A stretch of DNA of 33,987 nt from Nocardia sp. GTDB taxonomy: Bacteria > Actinomycetota > Actinomycetes > Mycobacteriales > Mycobacteriaceae. Positions 15,168-24,481 of the stretch are shown one piece after another. The stretch is taken from the NCBI RefSeq assembly GCF_025465275.1, contig NZ_JAODNK010000024.1, forward strand, positions 1 through 33,987. Direction: 5' to 3'. Position numbers and translations under genes: made by a program. Below the pieces are notes generated by a model. That model was not told the DNA's origin, searched no databases, and saw nothing but the letters and a program-made list of their open reading frames with translations. Position 1 is the first letter of the stretch. Each line of letters starts with the position of its first letter.

Positions 15168-18100
15168 GTGAGCGAATCGGTGGTGCGGGGGTTGCACGGG
15201 CGGGTTGCTGGGGAAGTTGATGCCTCGGAGCGGCGGCGGGCCGAGTACTCGTCGGATGCTTCGAACTATCGGGTGGTGCCTGCGGCGGTTGTGTTTCCGC
15301 GGACCGAGGCGGATGTGGCGGAGGTGCTGGCGTTCGCCCGGGCGGAGGGGCTGGGGGTTACTGCGCGGGGGGCGGGGACTTCGGTGGCGGGGAATGCCAT
15401 CGGGGCGGGGGTGGTGCTGGATTTCAGCAGGCATATGAATGTGATTGCCGAGGTGGATGTTGAGCAGCGGTGGGCTCGGGTGCAGCCGGGGGTGGTGCTG
15501 GGGGATTTGCAGCGTGAGGTTGCGCCGCACGGGTTGCGGTTCGGGCCGGATCCGTCCACGCAGAATCGGTGCACGCTCGGTGGGATGATCGGCAACAATG
15601 CCTGCGGGCCGCGGGCGGTGGCGTGGGGGCGCACTTCGGATACCGTGCGAGAGCTGCGAATTCTCGACGGGACGGGTGCGCAGCGGCGGCTCGCTAGTGA
15701 ATTGGCGGCGGTGCCGGGTCTGGCCGAGTTCACACGCTCGAACCTGGCGCTGATCCGCACTGAACTGGGGCGTTTCGAGCGGCAGGCATCCGGATATGCG
15801 CTGGAACACCTACTGCCGGAACATGGTTCGTCGGTAGCGCAGGCTTTTGTCGGGACCGAAGGCACGTGCGGCCTGCTGCTGGAGGCGACGGTCGACCTCG
15901 TGCCGATCCCGGCGGCCACCGTGCTCGTGGTGCTGGGCTATCCGGATATGCCCACGGCCGCAGACGATATCGCGGCAATCATGGCGGTCCGGCCCATTGC
16001 GGTCGAGGGCATGGACGCGCGACTGGTGAATGTGGTGCGCGCGCATACCGGCAGGGTGCCCGACCTGCCGCGTGGCGGTGGCTGGCTGTTCGTGGAGATC
16101 GCGGGCGATACCGTCGAGCAGGCACGAGAACTGGCCGAACTGCTGTGCGATTCCGCGCATGCGCTCGACACCCGCGTGGTGCTGGACCAGCGAGAAGCGC
16201 AGGCACTGTGGGCAATTCGCGCCGACGGTGCGGGGCTTTCGGGTCGTACGCCGGACGGCAATCCGGCCTGGCCGGGATGGGAGGACGCGGCGGTACCTCC
16301 CGCTCGATTGGGTGCGTACCTGCGCGAATTCGAGCGGTTGATGCAGGAGCACCGGGTAGACGGTCTGCTCTACGGGCATATGGGTGACGGCTGTATCCAT
16401 GTGCGCCTGGATCTGCCGATCAAAGATGCGCCGCAACGGTTCCGGGCTTTCCTGGAGGATGCCGCTCGCCAGGTGGTGAGTTTCGGCGGATCCCTCTCCG
16501 GTGAGCACGGTGACGGGCGTGCACGCTCGGAACTGTTGCAGTACATGTACTCCCCCGCAGCGCTGGCGGCCTTCGCCGATTTCAAGGCGCTCTTCGATCC
16601 CGCCGATGTGCTGAATCCCGGTGTGCTCGTACACCCGCGCCCCCTCGACGCCGACCTGCGGCTCGCCGGTCTGCGCCCGATCCCGGATGCGGGCGGCTTC
16701 GCCTTCCTCGCGGACGGCGATATCGGCACCGCCGTGCACCGCTGTGTGGGCGTCGGCAAATGCCGCGCCGATACCAGTGCTTCCGGCGGTTTCATGTGCC
16801 CGTCGTACCAGGCCACCGCCGACGAGAAGGACAGCACGCGAGCCCGCGCCCGAGTACTGCAGGAGGTTGTGCGCGGCGCACTCGACTGGCGCTCCGAGGC
16901 GGTAGCCGAATCCCTCGATCTCTGCCTCTCCTGCAAGGCCTGCGGATCCGACTGCCCCGCCGGCGTGGACATGGCCACCTACAAATCCGAAACCCTGCAC
17001 CGCCGCTATCAGCGCCGCCTCCGTCCACTCGACCACTACTCCCTCGGCCGACTCCCCCAGTGGCTTGCCGTCGCAACCCGAATCCCCCGCGTGGTGAACG
17101 CCTTCGCAGCCGCCGGCCCTCTACGCCGAATAGGCCTGCGCGCCGGCGGAATAGACTCCCGCAGACCGATACCAACCTTGGCGGCCAGCAACTTTCGCCG
17201 CACCTGGCGCGATCGTGCGCAATCGGGCCCACCCCGGACTGCGCCTTCGCTCCGCGCCGCCGATGCCACCTCAGCCCTGCCGTCCGCGATCGATCGAGCG
17301 GGTTCGCTCTCACCCGACAGTCCGGCCGCAGGCCGTGCTGTCCGTGTCGACGGAGTTGATGCGCACCCGCTTGTGATCGGACAGGTGGGTTCCATGTCAT
17401 CTGACAGTTCGGTTAGGGGTCATGTCGAGCGGACGGGCCAGGTCGGCGGGGCGACCGGGCTGCCGGTCGGGGTTGACGAGGCTTCGCCCCTTGGTTCGGA
17501 CCCGGCTCTCGACGTGTTGCCGCGCGTAGGCGGCGTCATGCTGTGGATCGATAGTTTCACTGACGCGTTCGATCCGGAGATCGCCTGGGCTGCTGTGGGA
17601 TTGATCGAGTCGCTCGGATATTCGGTGCGCATTCCGGAGCGGCGGGTGTGCTGCGGGTTGACCTGGATCACCACCGGGCAACTGGCGGGTGCGCGAAAGC
17701 GGTTGCGGGATACGGTGGATGCGCTGGACTCGCATGTCAGTGCGGGTGGTGTGGTGGTGGGATTGGAGCCCTCGTGCACCGCTGCCCTGCGCGAGGATCT
17801 GCCGCGCTTGCTGCCGGACGATCCGCGTGCGCGGTCGGTCGCGGGGGCGGTGTGCACTCTGGCCGAATTCCTCGAGGCACAGCCGGGCTGGGAGCCGCCG
17901 GATCGGAGCGGGCAGGCCGTGCTGGTGCAGCCGCACTGTCATGAGCATGCGGTGTCCGGGTTTGCGGCGGATCGGCGGATTCTGGAACGGACCGGTGCTG
18001 AGGTACGCGAGATCTCCGGATGCTGCGGGCTCGCCGGAAACTTCGGAATGCAGCGCGGCCACTACGACGTGTCGGTGGCCGTTGCCGAGAACGGATTGCT

Positions 18101-18239
18101 CCCCGCGCTGCGGGCCGCACCTCCCGATTCGATCTTGATCGCCGACGGTTTCTCCTGCCGCACCCAGGCCGAGCAGCTGGCGGGTAAGCCCTCCCGTCAC
18201 CTTGCCCAGTTTCTGCAGGACCCCCTTGACCAGGCATAA
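15168..18239 (+). CDS. Fused FAD-linked oxidase / Fe-S dehydrogenase (D-lactate/glycolate type)
   Basis: This 1023-residue protein joins the GlcD-like and GlcF-like parts of D-2-hydroxyacid dehydrogenases. The PCMH-type FAD domain shows TARGAGTSVAGNAIG (about 64-79) and NNACGPRAVAWGRTS (about 143). The FAD-oxidase C domain shows GHMGDGCIHVRLDLP and SLSGEHGDGRARS. Two 4Fe-4S segments follow, CVGVGKC...MCPSY (about 526-546) and CLSCKACGSDCP (about 586-597). Two CCG-type segments are RRVCCGLTW (about 826) and SGCCGLAGNFG (about 951). D-lactate or a related hydroxyacid is the likely substrate, with electrons passed to the respiratory chain. A stretch at 17221-17520 (about residues 685-785), between the Fe-S and CCG parts, is low in complexity and internally repeated. 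The GTG start appears leaderless. Confidence 0.9.
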   Translation: MSESVVRGLHGRVAGEVDASERRRAEYSSDASNYRVVPAAVVFPRTEADVAEVLAFARAEGLGVTARGAGTSVAGNAIGAGVVLDFSRHMNVIAEVDVEQRWARVQPGVVLGDLQREVAPHGLRFGPDPSTQNRCTLGGMIGNNACGPRAVAWGRTSDTVRELRILDGTGAQRRLASELAAVPGLAEFTRSNLALIRTELGRFERQASGYALEHLLPEHGSSVAQAFVGTEGTCGLLLEATVDLVPIPAATVLVVLGYPDMPTAADDIAAIMAVRPIAVEGMDARLVNVVRAHTGRVPDLPRGGGWLFVEIAGDTVEQARELAELLCDSAHALDTRVVLDQREAQALWAIRADGAGLSGRTPDGNPAWPGWEDAAVPPARLGAYLREFERLMQEHRVDGLLYGHMGDGCIHVRLDLPIKDAPQRFRAFLEDAARQVVSFGGSLSGEHGDGRARSELLQYMYSPAALAAFADFKALFDPADVLNPGVLVHPRPLDADLRLAGLRPIPDAGGFAFLADGDIGTAVHRCVGVGKCRADTSASGGFMCPSYQATADEKDSTRARARVLQEVVRGALDWRSEAVAESLDLCLSCKACGSDCPAGVDMATYKSETLHRRYQRRLRPLDHYSLGRLPQWLAVATRIPRVVNAFAAAGPLRRIGLRAGGIDSRRPIPTLAASNFRRTWRDRAQSGPPRTAPSLRAADATSALPSAIDRAGSLSPDSPAAGRAVRVDGVDAHPLVIGQVGSMSSDSSVRGHVERTGQVGGATGLPVGVDEASPLGSDPALDVLPRVGGVMLWIDSFTDAFDPEIAWAAVGLIESLGYSVRIPERRVCCGLTWITTGQLAGARKRLRDTVDALDSHVSAGGVVVGLEPSCTAALREDLPRLLPDDPRARSVAGAVCTLAEFLEAQPGWEPPDRSGQAVLVQPHCHEHAVSGFAADRRILERTGAEVREISGCCGLAGNFGMQRGHYDVSVAVAENGLLPALRAAPPDSILIADGFSCRTQAEQLAGKPSRHLAQFLQDPLDQA
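17300..17520 (+). repeat. Degenerate in-frame repeats in the dehydrogenase linker
   Basis: Three related units begin near 17300 (GGGTTCGCTCTCACCCGACA), 17387 (GGGTTCCATGTCATCTGACA) and 17480 (GGCTTCGCCCCTTGGTTCGG). They are 87 and 93 bases apart, so the frame is kept. They encode GSLSPDSPAAGRAVRV, GSMSSDSSVRGHVER and ASPLGSDPALDVLPRV. They fill a Ser/Pro/Gly/Val-rich linker. Confidence 0.5.
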
Positions 18240-18344
18240 CAGGGTTGCTCACCGGATCGAGCGCTCTCAGCAGCGTCTATGGCCCGGGTCACCGCCGGGA
18301 TGGGCCCGCGTCAGCGCCGACCGGGCGGAGCGCAGAATGTCCCG

Positions 18345-19277
18345 GTGACCACCGCGCCGATCGCCACCGCTCGTATGCGCACGGTGCGGTCCGAGCGTCC
18401 CATCGATCTCGCCGCCACCGTGTCGCCGCTGCGTCGCGGGCTCGGCGACCCCTGTCACCGCGAGACCCCGGACGGCGCGCACTGGCACGCCTCCCGCATG
18501 CCGACCGGACCGGTCACCTACCGCCTGCGGCAGAGCGACCGCTGCGCCGTCGACGCCCAAGCATGGGGGCCCGGCGCGGATGAATTCCTCGAGCAACTCC
18601 CCCATATGCTGTGCCTGGACGAGGACCTCACCGGCTTCTCTCCCGAGCATCCGAAGGTTGTCGAGGCGCACCGCCGCAATCCGGGCTTGCGCATGCTGCG
18701 CACCGGCCTGGTGTTCGAAGCCGTGGTACCGGCGGTGCTGGAGCAGAAGGTGCATACCCGCACCGCGCACGCGTCCTGGCGGAAACTGGTGTGGCGCTAC
18801 GGAACTCCGGCGCCCGGCCCGGCCCCCGACGGTTTGCGGGTTATGCCGGACGCCGAGACCTGGCGGCACATTCCGTCCTGGGTCTACCACCGCGCGAATG
18901 TGGAGCCGCAACGTTCGAAAACCATTGTGCTGGCGGCCCGTATCGCGCCCAAGCTGGAGGAAGCGGCGGCATTGAGTCACTCCGACGCCGAAAAGCGACT
19001 GCGCACGGTCCCGGGTATCGGCGTGTGGACGGCCGCCGAGATCGCCCAGCGCGCCTTCGGTGATCCGGATGCCTTGTCGGTGGGCGATTTCCACCTCGCC
19101 GCCACGGTCGGCTGGACGCTGCTCGGCCGCGCCATCGACGATGACGCCATGATCGAATACCTGGAACCCCTGCGCCCGCATCGCTATCGGGCCGTCCGGC
19201 TACTGGGCCTCGCCGGTTTCGCGCACAAACCCAAGTTCGGTCCGCGCACCCCGTACACCGATCACAGCCGAATCTGA
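18345..19277 (+). CDS. DNA-3-methyladenine glycosylase-like protein (HhH-GPD, AlkA type)
   Basis: This is a base-excision repair glycosylase of the helix-hairpin-helix GPD superfamily. The hairpin and catalytic region read LRTVPGIGVWTAAEIAQRAFGD followed by ALSVGDFHLAATVGW, with the conserved catalytic Asp in VGDFH. Upstream, VFEAVVPAVLEQKVHT matches the usual start of the GPD domain. There is no Cys cluster, so it is not the MutY/EndoIII Fe-S type. It probably removes alkylated bases such as 3-methyladenine. The GTG at 18345 is used; an ATG at 18279 would add 22 low-complexity residues, and neither has a clear ribosome site. Its stop lies one base from the stop of the convergent binding-protein gene. 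Confidence 0.85.
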   Translation: MTTAPIATARMRTVRSERPIDLAATVSPLRRGLGDPCHRETPDGAHWHASRMPTGPVTYRLRQSDRCAVDAQAWGPGADEFLEQLPHMLCLDEDLTGFSPEHPKVVEAHRRNPGLRMLRTGLVFEAVVPAVLEQKVHTRTAHASWRKLVWRYGTPAPGPAPDGLRVMPDAETWRHIPSWVYHRANVEPQRSKTIVLAARIAPKLEEAAALSHSDAEKRLRTVPGIGVWTAAEIAQRAFGDPDALSVGDFHLAATVGWTLLGRAIDDDAMIEYLEPLRPHRYRAVRLLGLAGFAHKPKFGPRTPYTDHSRI

Positions 19278-19278
19278 C

Positions 19279-20559
19279 CTACTGCTGCGCGACAGCGTCA
19301 TTCGCTGCGGCCTGTGCCCGCGCCAGCCCGGTGCCGACCGGAATCCGGCCCGAGAACACTTCGGCGAGAATCGGATCCATGGCTTTGAGCGCGGCCGGGA
19401 AACCCGGTCCGCCGCCAGCGGCGAACTGCCCATTGCGCAGCACATCGAAGAAGGCCGATACATCGACACCGTGCCGAGCCCAATAGTCCCGGTACACCTG
19501 CCTTTCGGAGACGACGGCCGGGATGGTGGCTCCGTCGGCGCCGAGATACCGATTGCCCGCCGGACTGCCCAGCCAGGCGAGGACCCGGCGCACGGCATCC
19601 GGATGCTTCGACGCTGCATTGGCCGCAACGCCGACGGAATTATCGGTGCTGAGTCGTCCGATCGGTCCCTGTGGAATGAGCGCCAGCCCCCAGCGGAATC
19701 CGGCACTCTGCGCGATCGTCGCGAGATTGAAGCTGCCCGATTGGAACAGCGCCATCTTGCCCTGCAAGAACACGTTTTTGGCGAAGTCACCACTGTTGTT
19801 CGTATCCGCCGCCGAGGGCGACAAGCCCTCGGCGATCAGCCGCACCAGATAGCCGAACGCGGTCTCCCCCTGCGGACTTGCGAAGGCGAACTGCTCACCC
19901 TGTTGCAACTGTCCCCCGGCGGAACCCAGGTACGGCAGTTCGATGGACTGGTAATCCTTGGCGGCGTTGTACGGCCACGGCGAAACCGCGTGCAGTCGGC
20001 GCAGTAGCGGCCGGAAAGTATCGTCGGCGTCGTCGGCGCTCCACCGCGCCCCCGCGACCTCGGCGCGATCGACCCCGGCCGCGTCCAACAGATCCCGGTT
20101 GTAGAACACCGCCGTCCCGCCGTCCACGAATTGCGGTACCGCCCACAGCTTTCCATTGCGAGTGAACTGCGAAACAGCGGCCGGATCCCACGCCCGCGCG
20201 GCGTCCGCACCCAGCGCCGCCCCGATATCCACCAGGCGCCCGCTGTCGGCATAGTCCTCGTACAGCCCCGTCCAAAACAGATCGTCGGCAATCCCGCCCG
20301 CCACATCCAGCCGTAGCTTCTGTGGATAGGAAGCCCATGGCACCAGCGTGATTCGCACCTCCACATCCGGATTCGCCCGCTCGAATTCGTCGAGCGAGGC
20401 CCGATACGCGGCGACGAAACTCTGATCCCAAATGCGCAGACGCACCACTGTGCGCCCGGACCCGTCGTCATCGCGCCCCAGCCACAGTGCGGCGGCGATG
20501 AGCAGCAGCACGGCCAGCACGATCCCGAGCACCGCCCGGGTGGAGTCCTTGACCCTCAT
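19279..20559 (-). CDS. Extracellular solute-binding protein of a sugar-type ABC importer
   Basis: This 426-residue family-1 solute-binding protein would capture a sugar or similar compound for the two adjacent permeases. It begins with a basic end and a hydrophobic segment, AVLGIVLAVLLLIAAALWLG (about 9-28). There is no cysteine after it, so it is not an obvious lipoprotein and is probably anchored by the uncleaved segment. The mature part has RIWDQSFVAAYRASLDEFERANPDVEV, and GKLWAVPQFVDGGTAVFYNRDLL, the usual hinge and cleft elements. The ATG at 20559 overlaps the stop of the permease gene as ATGA. The gene is last in the order permease, permease, binding protein. Confidence 0.88.
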   Translation of the reverse strand: MRVKDSTRAVLGIVLAVLLLIAAALWLGRDDDGSGRTVVRLRIWDQSFVAAYRASLDEFERANPDVEVRITLVPWASYPQKLRLDVAGGIADDLFWTGLYEDYADSGRLVDIGAALGADAARAWDPAAVSQFTRNGKLWAVPQFVDGGTAVFYNRDLLDAAGVDRAEVAGARWSADDADDTFRPLLRRLHAVSPWPYNAAKDYQSIELPYLGSAGGQLQQGEQFAFASPQGETAFGYLVRLIAEGLSPSAADTNNSGDFAKNVFLQGKMALFQSGSFNLATIAQSAGFRWGLALIPQGPIGRLSTDNSVGVAANAASKHPDAVRRVLAWLGSPAGNRYLGADGATIPAVVSERQVYRDYWARHGVDVSAFFDVLRNGQFAAGGGPGFPAALKAMDPILAEVFSGRIPVGTGLARAQAAANDAVAQQ

Positions 20560-21389
20560 TTGAGCCCCGTCCAAGCGATGGAGCGCAGCACCTGCCGCTG
20601 GAATATCAAGAACAGCACCACCAGTGGCGCGATGGCGAGGGTGGTGGCGGCCATGACGATCGTCCACTGCGAGTTGTACTGGGTCTGCATATTCGCGGTG
20701 GCCACGGTGAGCACCTGCCACTTCGGCCCGCTGGCGGCGACCAGCGGCCACATGAAGTTGTTCCACTGCGAGACAATGGTGATGACGGTGAGGGTGGCCA
20801 GAATCGGCCGGCTCATGGGCACCACGACGTGCACCAGGATGTCGAGGGTATTCGCCCCATCCATCCGCGCCGCATCGATCAGCTCACCGGGTATGGACCG
20901 GAAGTACTGCCGCAGCAGGAATATGGCGTACGGGGAACCGAAGACGAACGGCAGCACCAGCGCCCAGAAGGTATTGAGCCAGCCCAGTTTCGCGAACATG
21001 AGATACAGCGGAATGAGGGTGACGGCGGTGGGCACCATCATGGTGCCGAGGTACACCCAGAAGATCACTTCCCGTCCCGGAAAGCTGGTGCGTGCGAACG
21101 CGTAAGCGGCCAGAATCGAAATGACGAGCTGTCCGAAGGTGACGCACACCGTCATGAGCGCGGTCACCGCGAGCGCCCGTCCGAGCCCCTGCTCGAGCAC
21201 CGTCCGGAAATTGTCCAGCGTCACCGGATGCGGTGGCGTCAACGCGGATTCGTTCGTGAACTGCACGGGCGTCTTCACCGCGGTGAACGCGCTGAGCACC
21301 AGCGGTGCCACGGTCAGCAGCGCCCCCGCGACGAGCACCACATAAGCCGCGGCGGAACGCCCTGCCGCCCTGCGGAGTTCAGTACTCAT
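20556..21389 (-). CDS. Sugar ABC transporter permease, MalG/UgpE type
   Basis: This 277-residue inner-membrane permease has about six membrane segments, beginning AAAYVVLVAGALLTVAPLVLSAF. The EAA loop that contacts the ATPase reads ELIDAARMDGANTLDILVHVVVP (about 176-198). The C-terminal Gly-Leu-Lys ending is typical of MalG relatives. It overlaps the upstream permease by 11 bases and the binding-protein gene by four, so the three are one operon and translationally coupled. The ligand cannot be deduced. Confidence 0.92.
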   Translation of the reverse strand: MSTELRRAAGRSAAAYVVLVAGALLTVAPLVLSAFTAVKTPVQFTNESALTPPHPVTLDNFRTVLEQGLGRALAVTALMTVCVTFGQLVISILAAYAFARTSFPGREVIFWVYLGTMMVPTAVTLIPLYLMFAKLGWLNTFWALVLPFVFGSPYAIFLLRQYFRSIPGELIDAARMDGANTLDILVHVVVPMSRPILATLTVITIVSQWNNFMWPLVAASGPKWQVLTVATANMQTQYNSQWTIVMAATTLAIAPLVVLFLIFQRQVLRSIAWTGLK

Positions 21390-22245
21390 AGCTGGTCCGA
21401 TCCCGGAAGTACCGATGCTGCGCCACAGTGATCACCAACATGACCACGAACACCACCACCGCCATGACCGCAGCCCGCCCCGGGCGCGCGGCGTCGAAGG
21501 CCTCCGAATACATGCGCATGGCCACCACATCCGTGTGATGGTCGGGCCCGCCCCTGGTGAGCGCGTACACGGTGTCGAAGGTCTGGAAGACACTCAGTAC
21601 GCCGGTGGCGAGCACGAAGAACATGGTCGGACGCAGCAGCGGCAGCATCAGCCAGCGCACCCGCCGCCAGCCGGTGGCGCCGTCGAGCGCGCCGGCGTCG
21701 AGGATTTCCGCTGGTATGGCGCGTATTCCGGCAACAAAGAACAAAGCCACGTATCCGACATTCATCCAGACGATCACCATCGCCACCGCGGGCAGCGCGA
21801 GCGCCGTATCGGTGAGCCATTCGACGCGCCGCCCGAGCGCGGCGTTCAGCGCGCCGCCGGTGGGTGCGAAGACCCACTGCCACACCACGCCCACCGCCAC
21901 CGGCGCGCACATCCACGGCAGCGCGTAGATCACCCGCAGCACCGCGGACCCGCGTCCGCGCCGTGCGAGCAGTGCGGCGACGGCGAATCCGAGCGCGGTC
22001 TGCGCGGGCACCACCAGCGCGGTGAGCGCGAGCGTGACCAGCAACGAATGCCCGAATTGCCGATCCTCCAGCACCGACCGCCAGTTCGCCGACCCGGTGA
22101 ACTCCATGGGCCCCAGCAGATTCCAGCTGTGCAGACTCAGCCACAGCACCACCCCGATCGGGACCAGCAGAAAACAGCCGATGCCGATGAGGCTCGGCAG
22201 CAGCAGGGCATAGCTGGTGGCGACGCGCCGAACCGTCCGGTTCAT
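21379..22245 (-). CDS. Sugar ABC transporter permease, MalF/UgpA type
   Basis: This 288-residue inner-membrane permease is the partner of the MalG-like protein. It starts with SYALLLPSLIGIGCFLLVPIGVVLWLSLHSW and has about six membrane segments. The EAA loop reads EILDAGALDGATGWRRVRWLMLPLLRP. The ATG at 22245 is the first in frame; no Shine-Dalgarno sequence is seen, and TAGCGT lies eight bases upstream on the minus strand, so a leaderless transcript is possible. No ATPase gene is present, so the operon probably uses a shared MsmK-type ATPase encoded elsewhere. Confidence 0.92.
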   Translation of the reverse strand: MNRTVRRVATSYALLLPSLIGIGCFLLVPIGVVLWLSLHSWNLLGPMEFTGSANWRSVLEDRQFGHSLLVTLALTALVVPAQTALGFAVAALLARRGRGSAVLRVIYALPWMCAPVAVGVVWQWVFAPTGGALNAALGRRVEWLTDTALALPAVAMVIVWMNVGYVALFFVAGIRAIPAEILDAGALDGATGWRRVRWLMLPLLRPTMFFVLATGVLSVFQTFDTVYALTRGGPDHHTDVVAMRMYSEAFDAARPGRAAVMAVVVFVVMLVITVAQHRYFRDRTSYEY

Positions 22246-22352
22246 GATCGGCGACGCTACCGGTCGACCCGCACACGGCGCGCGACCCGCGCCCGAATCG
22301 TCCGATCAAACCGAGACGCACGCGGCCGCCGCACCGCCCTGAGCGAACACCC

Positions 22353-22490
22353 CCGTCATCCCGGCATGCTCACCTCCGTCATCCCGTAACGCTCACCTCC
22401 GTCATCCCGGCATGCTTTTGGCCGGGAACCACATCTCCTGTGCTCCCACGGATTTCGGTAGATTCCGGCTAAAAGCACGCCGGTATGCCG
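22353..22490. repeat. Palindromic intergenic repeat element, copy A
   Basis: Three tandem 23-bp units begin CCGTCATCCCG at 22353, 22376 and 22399. The third runs into a long imperfect inverted repeat: the left arm starts CCGGCATGCTTTTGG (22407-22429) and the right arm at 22461-22483 matches it in 19 of 23 positions as a reverse complement. The left arm is nearly identical to copy B at 31261-31290. The element fills most of the interval between divergent genes, so it is not a simple terminator. Sequence from 22491 to 22602 should hold the promoter of the next gene; TAGTTT near 22551 is a candidate -10. Confidence 0.7.
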
Positions 22491-22602
22491 GGGCGGAGGT
22501 CGCATCGTCACCATCGGTAGGTTTCACCGAGTACACCTGCGCGGCGCATGATAGTTTTTGCGACCGGCGAGGCGGGCCACGAAACGGCAGGGGACGGCGT
22601 CG

Positions 22603-24480
22603 ATGAGAATTCAGCCACGACAGCAGATTCTCGGTGTGTGGCGGTCGCTGCTCACCGCCTGCTACCGCGATGGCGAGTGGGTATGGGGCGGGCGCGACGG
22701 CTCCAATTCCATCAGTGATGCCGAACAGCTGCTGTGCCTGCTGTATCCGGCAACCGAGATCGACGGCTTCGGACTGGACCGGCCGGACGATATTCCCGAC
22801 GATATTCGCGCGGTGCTCTCACCGATGGGCAATCCTCAACGCGTGGGCGCCACGCTGGTCCGGGTGCTCGAGGACTACATCGACCGCTACAGCGAGCTTG
22901 TCGAGGGCGAGGCGGGCGAGACGCAGGATCTGCCGGTTTTCGCGGCGGGTAGCTATCTGTCCAGCCTGGACGATATCGAACCCTCGGACGAGCAGCGCGG
23001 CCTCGATATCGTCGACTCGTACTCCATGTCGCTGACCCTGTGCCTGGCCGCGCTGAAGTTCCTGCGCGGTTTCCAGAGCTTTCTGCTGACGCAGACCCGC
23101 AGGGAAGCAAGGGATCTCGCCGCGAGCATCGACCGGCTGGACGCCCGGATCAATACCCGCCTGACCGCCGCCATGGTCGGCCTGGTGCGCAGTTTCGTGG
23201 TGAATACCGTGACCCCGGAGTCGCCGGAGGGCCGGGCCATGCTCTCCATGCTCAATCAGACCGGGGCGGCCGCCCCGGCGGTGGTGGACGCGGTCTCCCG
23301 CCGCCTGGAACGCGTGCGCATCCGGCTGCGCAATGACCTCACTCTCAGCCAGACCCCGGGCGTGGACCTCTACGACGAGGAACTGCTCTTCGAATGCGGC
23401 TGGAGCTGGAGCCTGGTGCGTGACGCCGCCTTCATCGAGTTTGTCGACATGCCGATCGCCACCGCACCGGGTTATGCCATTGCCCGTCCCTACCTGCATT
23501 TCACCGTGGTGGCCCTCGATGGCATCAATGACCTCACCTCCGCCCGCACCCGCGAGCTGGACCTGCTCGACAGTGAGCAGCGCCGCCTGGCCGAGGCGCT
23601 GCAGTTGCGCTGGGATCTGGCGCAGCGCTACTGGTCCGCGGTGGCGCGCTTCGGTTCCGGCCGCTGGCCGCTGGAAGACATTCCCTGGCGCACCTCCGAC
23701 GGCGAGGAGTCGGACTATTTCAGCCTCACGGTGTCGGCCGTGCTCATGCAGGATCTGCTCAATCGGGAAGCCGATGACGACGATCTCACCAGGGCCGCAC
23801 CGATTTTCGACGAGCTGGCGCGCCGCGGCCGGATCACCAGCCGCATGACGGTGCATGATCCGGCCCGCGCCATGCACACCCCGGGTGTGCGCCTGCGGCT
23901 CATCGGCAGCGATGAGGTGTACGGCGGACCGCTCCTGGTCTGGACCGTATCCGACTACGCCACAGTACTTTTGAAGCGCATCCTGCAGGCTGCCCGGCTC
24001 TCCGGCACCATGGAGGTGCGCGACAAACTGCTGGAGCTGGCCCAGGACACCATGGAACACCTGGACCGCCGCGCCTTCCGGGAGGGCCGGGTCACCGGTC
24101 TCTGGGACGACCCGGGCCGCCTCTTCGGCGGCGCCGAAAACCATGAGCCCTCCTGGTATCTCACCGAGCGCGTGGTCGAATGCCTGGTCGCCGCCGCGCG
24201 CATGTTCCGGGAGCCGCCGCTGCGCTTCCCCAGCATGGTGGCGCGCGCCATGGAATTGCTGATCGAGGGCGAGCACCTGCTCAACGGCCAGCTGCTGGAA
24301 CTCAGCGATACGGACAGTTCCGCGCTGCGCACCGCCCTGGCACTGGCGCAACGCCGCTTGGAACGCGCGCGGATACTCATCGACGAACGCCCCGGCACCG
24401 CACTGAGTTTGGCCTCGCAGGCCTTGCTGGAGCTCGACGAACTCGCCTACGCCCGCTTCGACGCGACCAGGAGCGTGTGA
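22603..24480 (+). CDS. SCO2524 family protein (uncharacterised)
   Basis: This 625-residue protein matches, from memory, the family named after Streptomyces coelicolor SCO2524; no function is known. The N-terminal signature is WVWGGRDGSNSISDAEQLLC (27-46). The rest is predicted mostly helical and acidic, with no signal peptide, membrane segment, or recognisable catalytic motif. The latter half has heptad-like stretches, such as ALALAQRRLERARILIDERP, that could mediate protein contacts. The ATG at 22603 follows AGGGGA with good spacing. It is the first gene of a four-gene cassette; the P-loop gene begins one base after its stop codon. It may be the large scaffold of a complex powered by that protein (inference). 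Confidence 0.8.
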   Translation: MRIQPRQQILGVWRSLLTACYRDGEWVWGGRDGSNSISDAEQLLCLLYPATEIDGFGLDRPDDIPDDIRAVLSPMGNPQRVGATLVRVLEDYIDRYSELVEGEAGETQDLPVFAAGSYLSSLDDIEPSDEQRGLDIVDSYSMSLTLCLAALKFLRGFQSFLLTQTRREARDLAASIDRLDARINTRLTAAMVGLVRSFVVNTVTPESPEGRAMLSMLNQTGAAAPAVVDAVSRRLERVRIRLRNDLTLSQTPGVDLYDEELLFECGWSWSLVRDAAFIEFVDMPIATAPGYAIARPYLHFTVVALDGINDLTSARTRELDLLDSEQRRLAEALQLRWDLAQRYWSAVARFGSGRWPLEDIPWRTSDGEESDYFSLTVSAVLMQDLLNREADDDDLTRAAPIFDELARRGRITSRMTVHDPARAMHTPGVRLRLIGSDEVYGGPLLVWTVSDYATVLLKRILQAARLSGTMEVRDKLLELAQDTMEHLDRRAFREGRVTGLWDDPGRLFGGAENHEPSWYLTERVVECLVAAARMFREPPLRFPSMVARAMELLIEGEHLLNGQLLELSDTDSSALRTALALAQRRLERARILIDERPGTALSLASQALLELDELAYARFDATRSV

Positions 24481-24481
24481 C

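Noticed and set aside
15810..17036. Minus-strand open frame opposite the fused dehydrogenase
   Set aside because: Opposite the FAD and Fe-S motifs; shadow composition.
20560..20766. N-terminal extension of the solute-binding protein
   Set aside because: It would lie inside the permease gene and puts a His/Arg-rich stretch before the membrane segment; the ATGA overlap at 20559 is the usual coupling.
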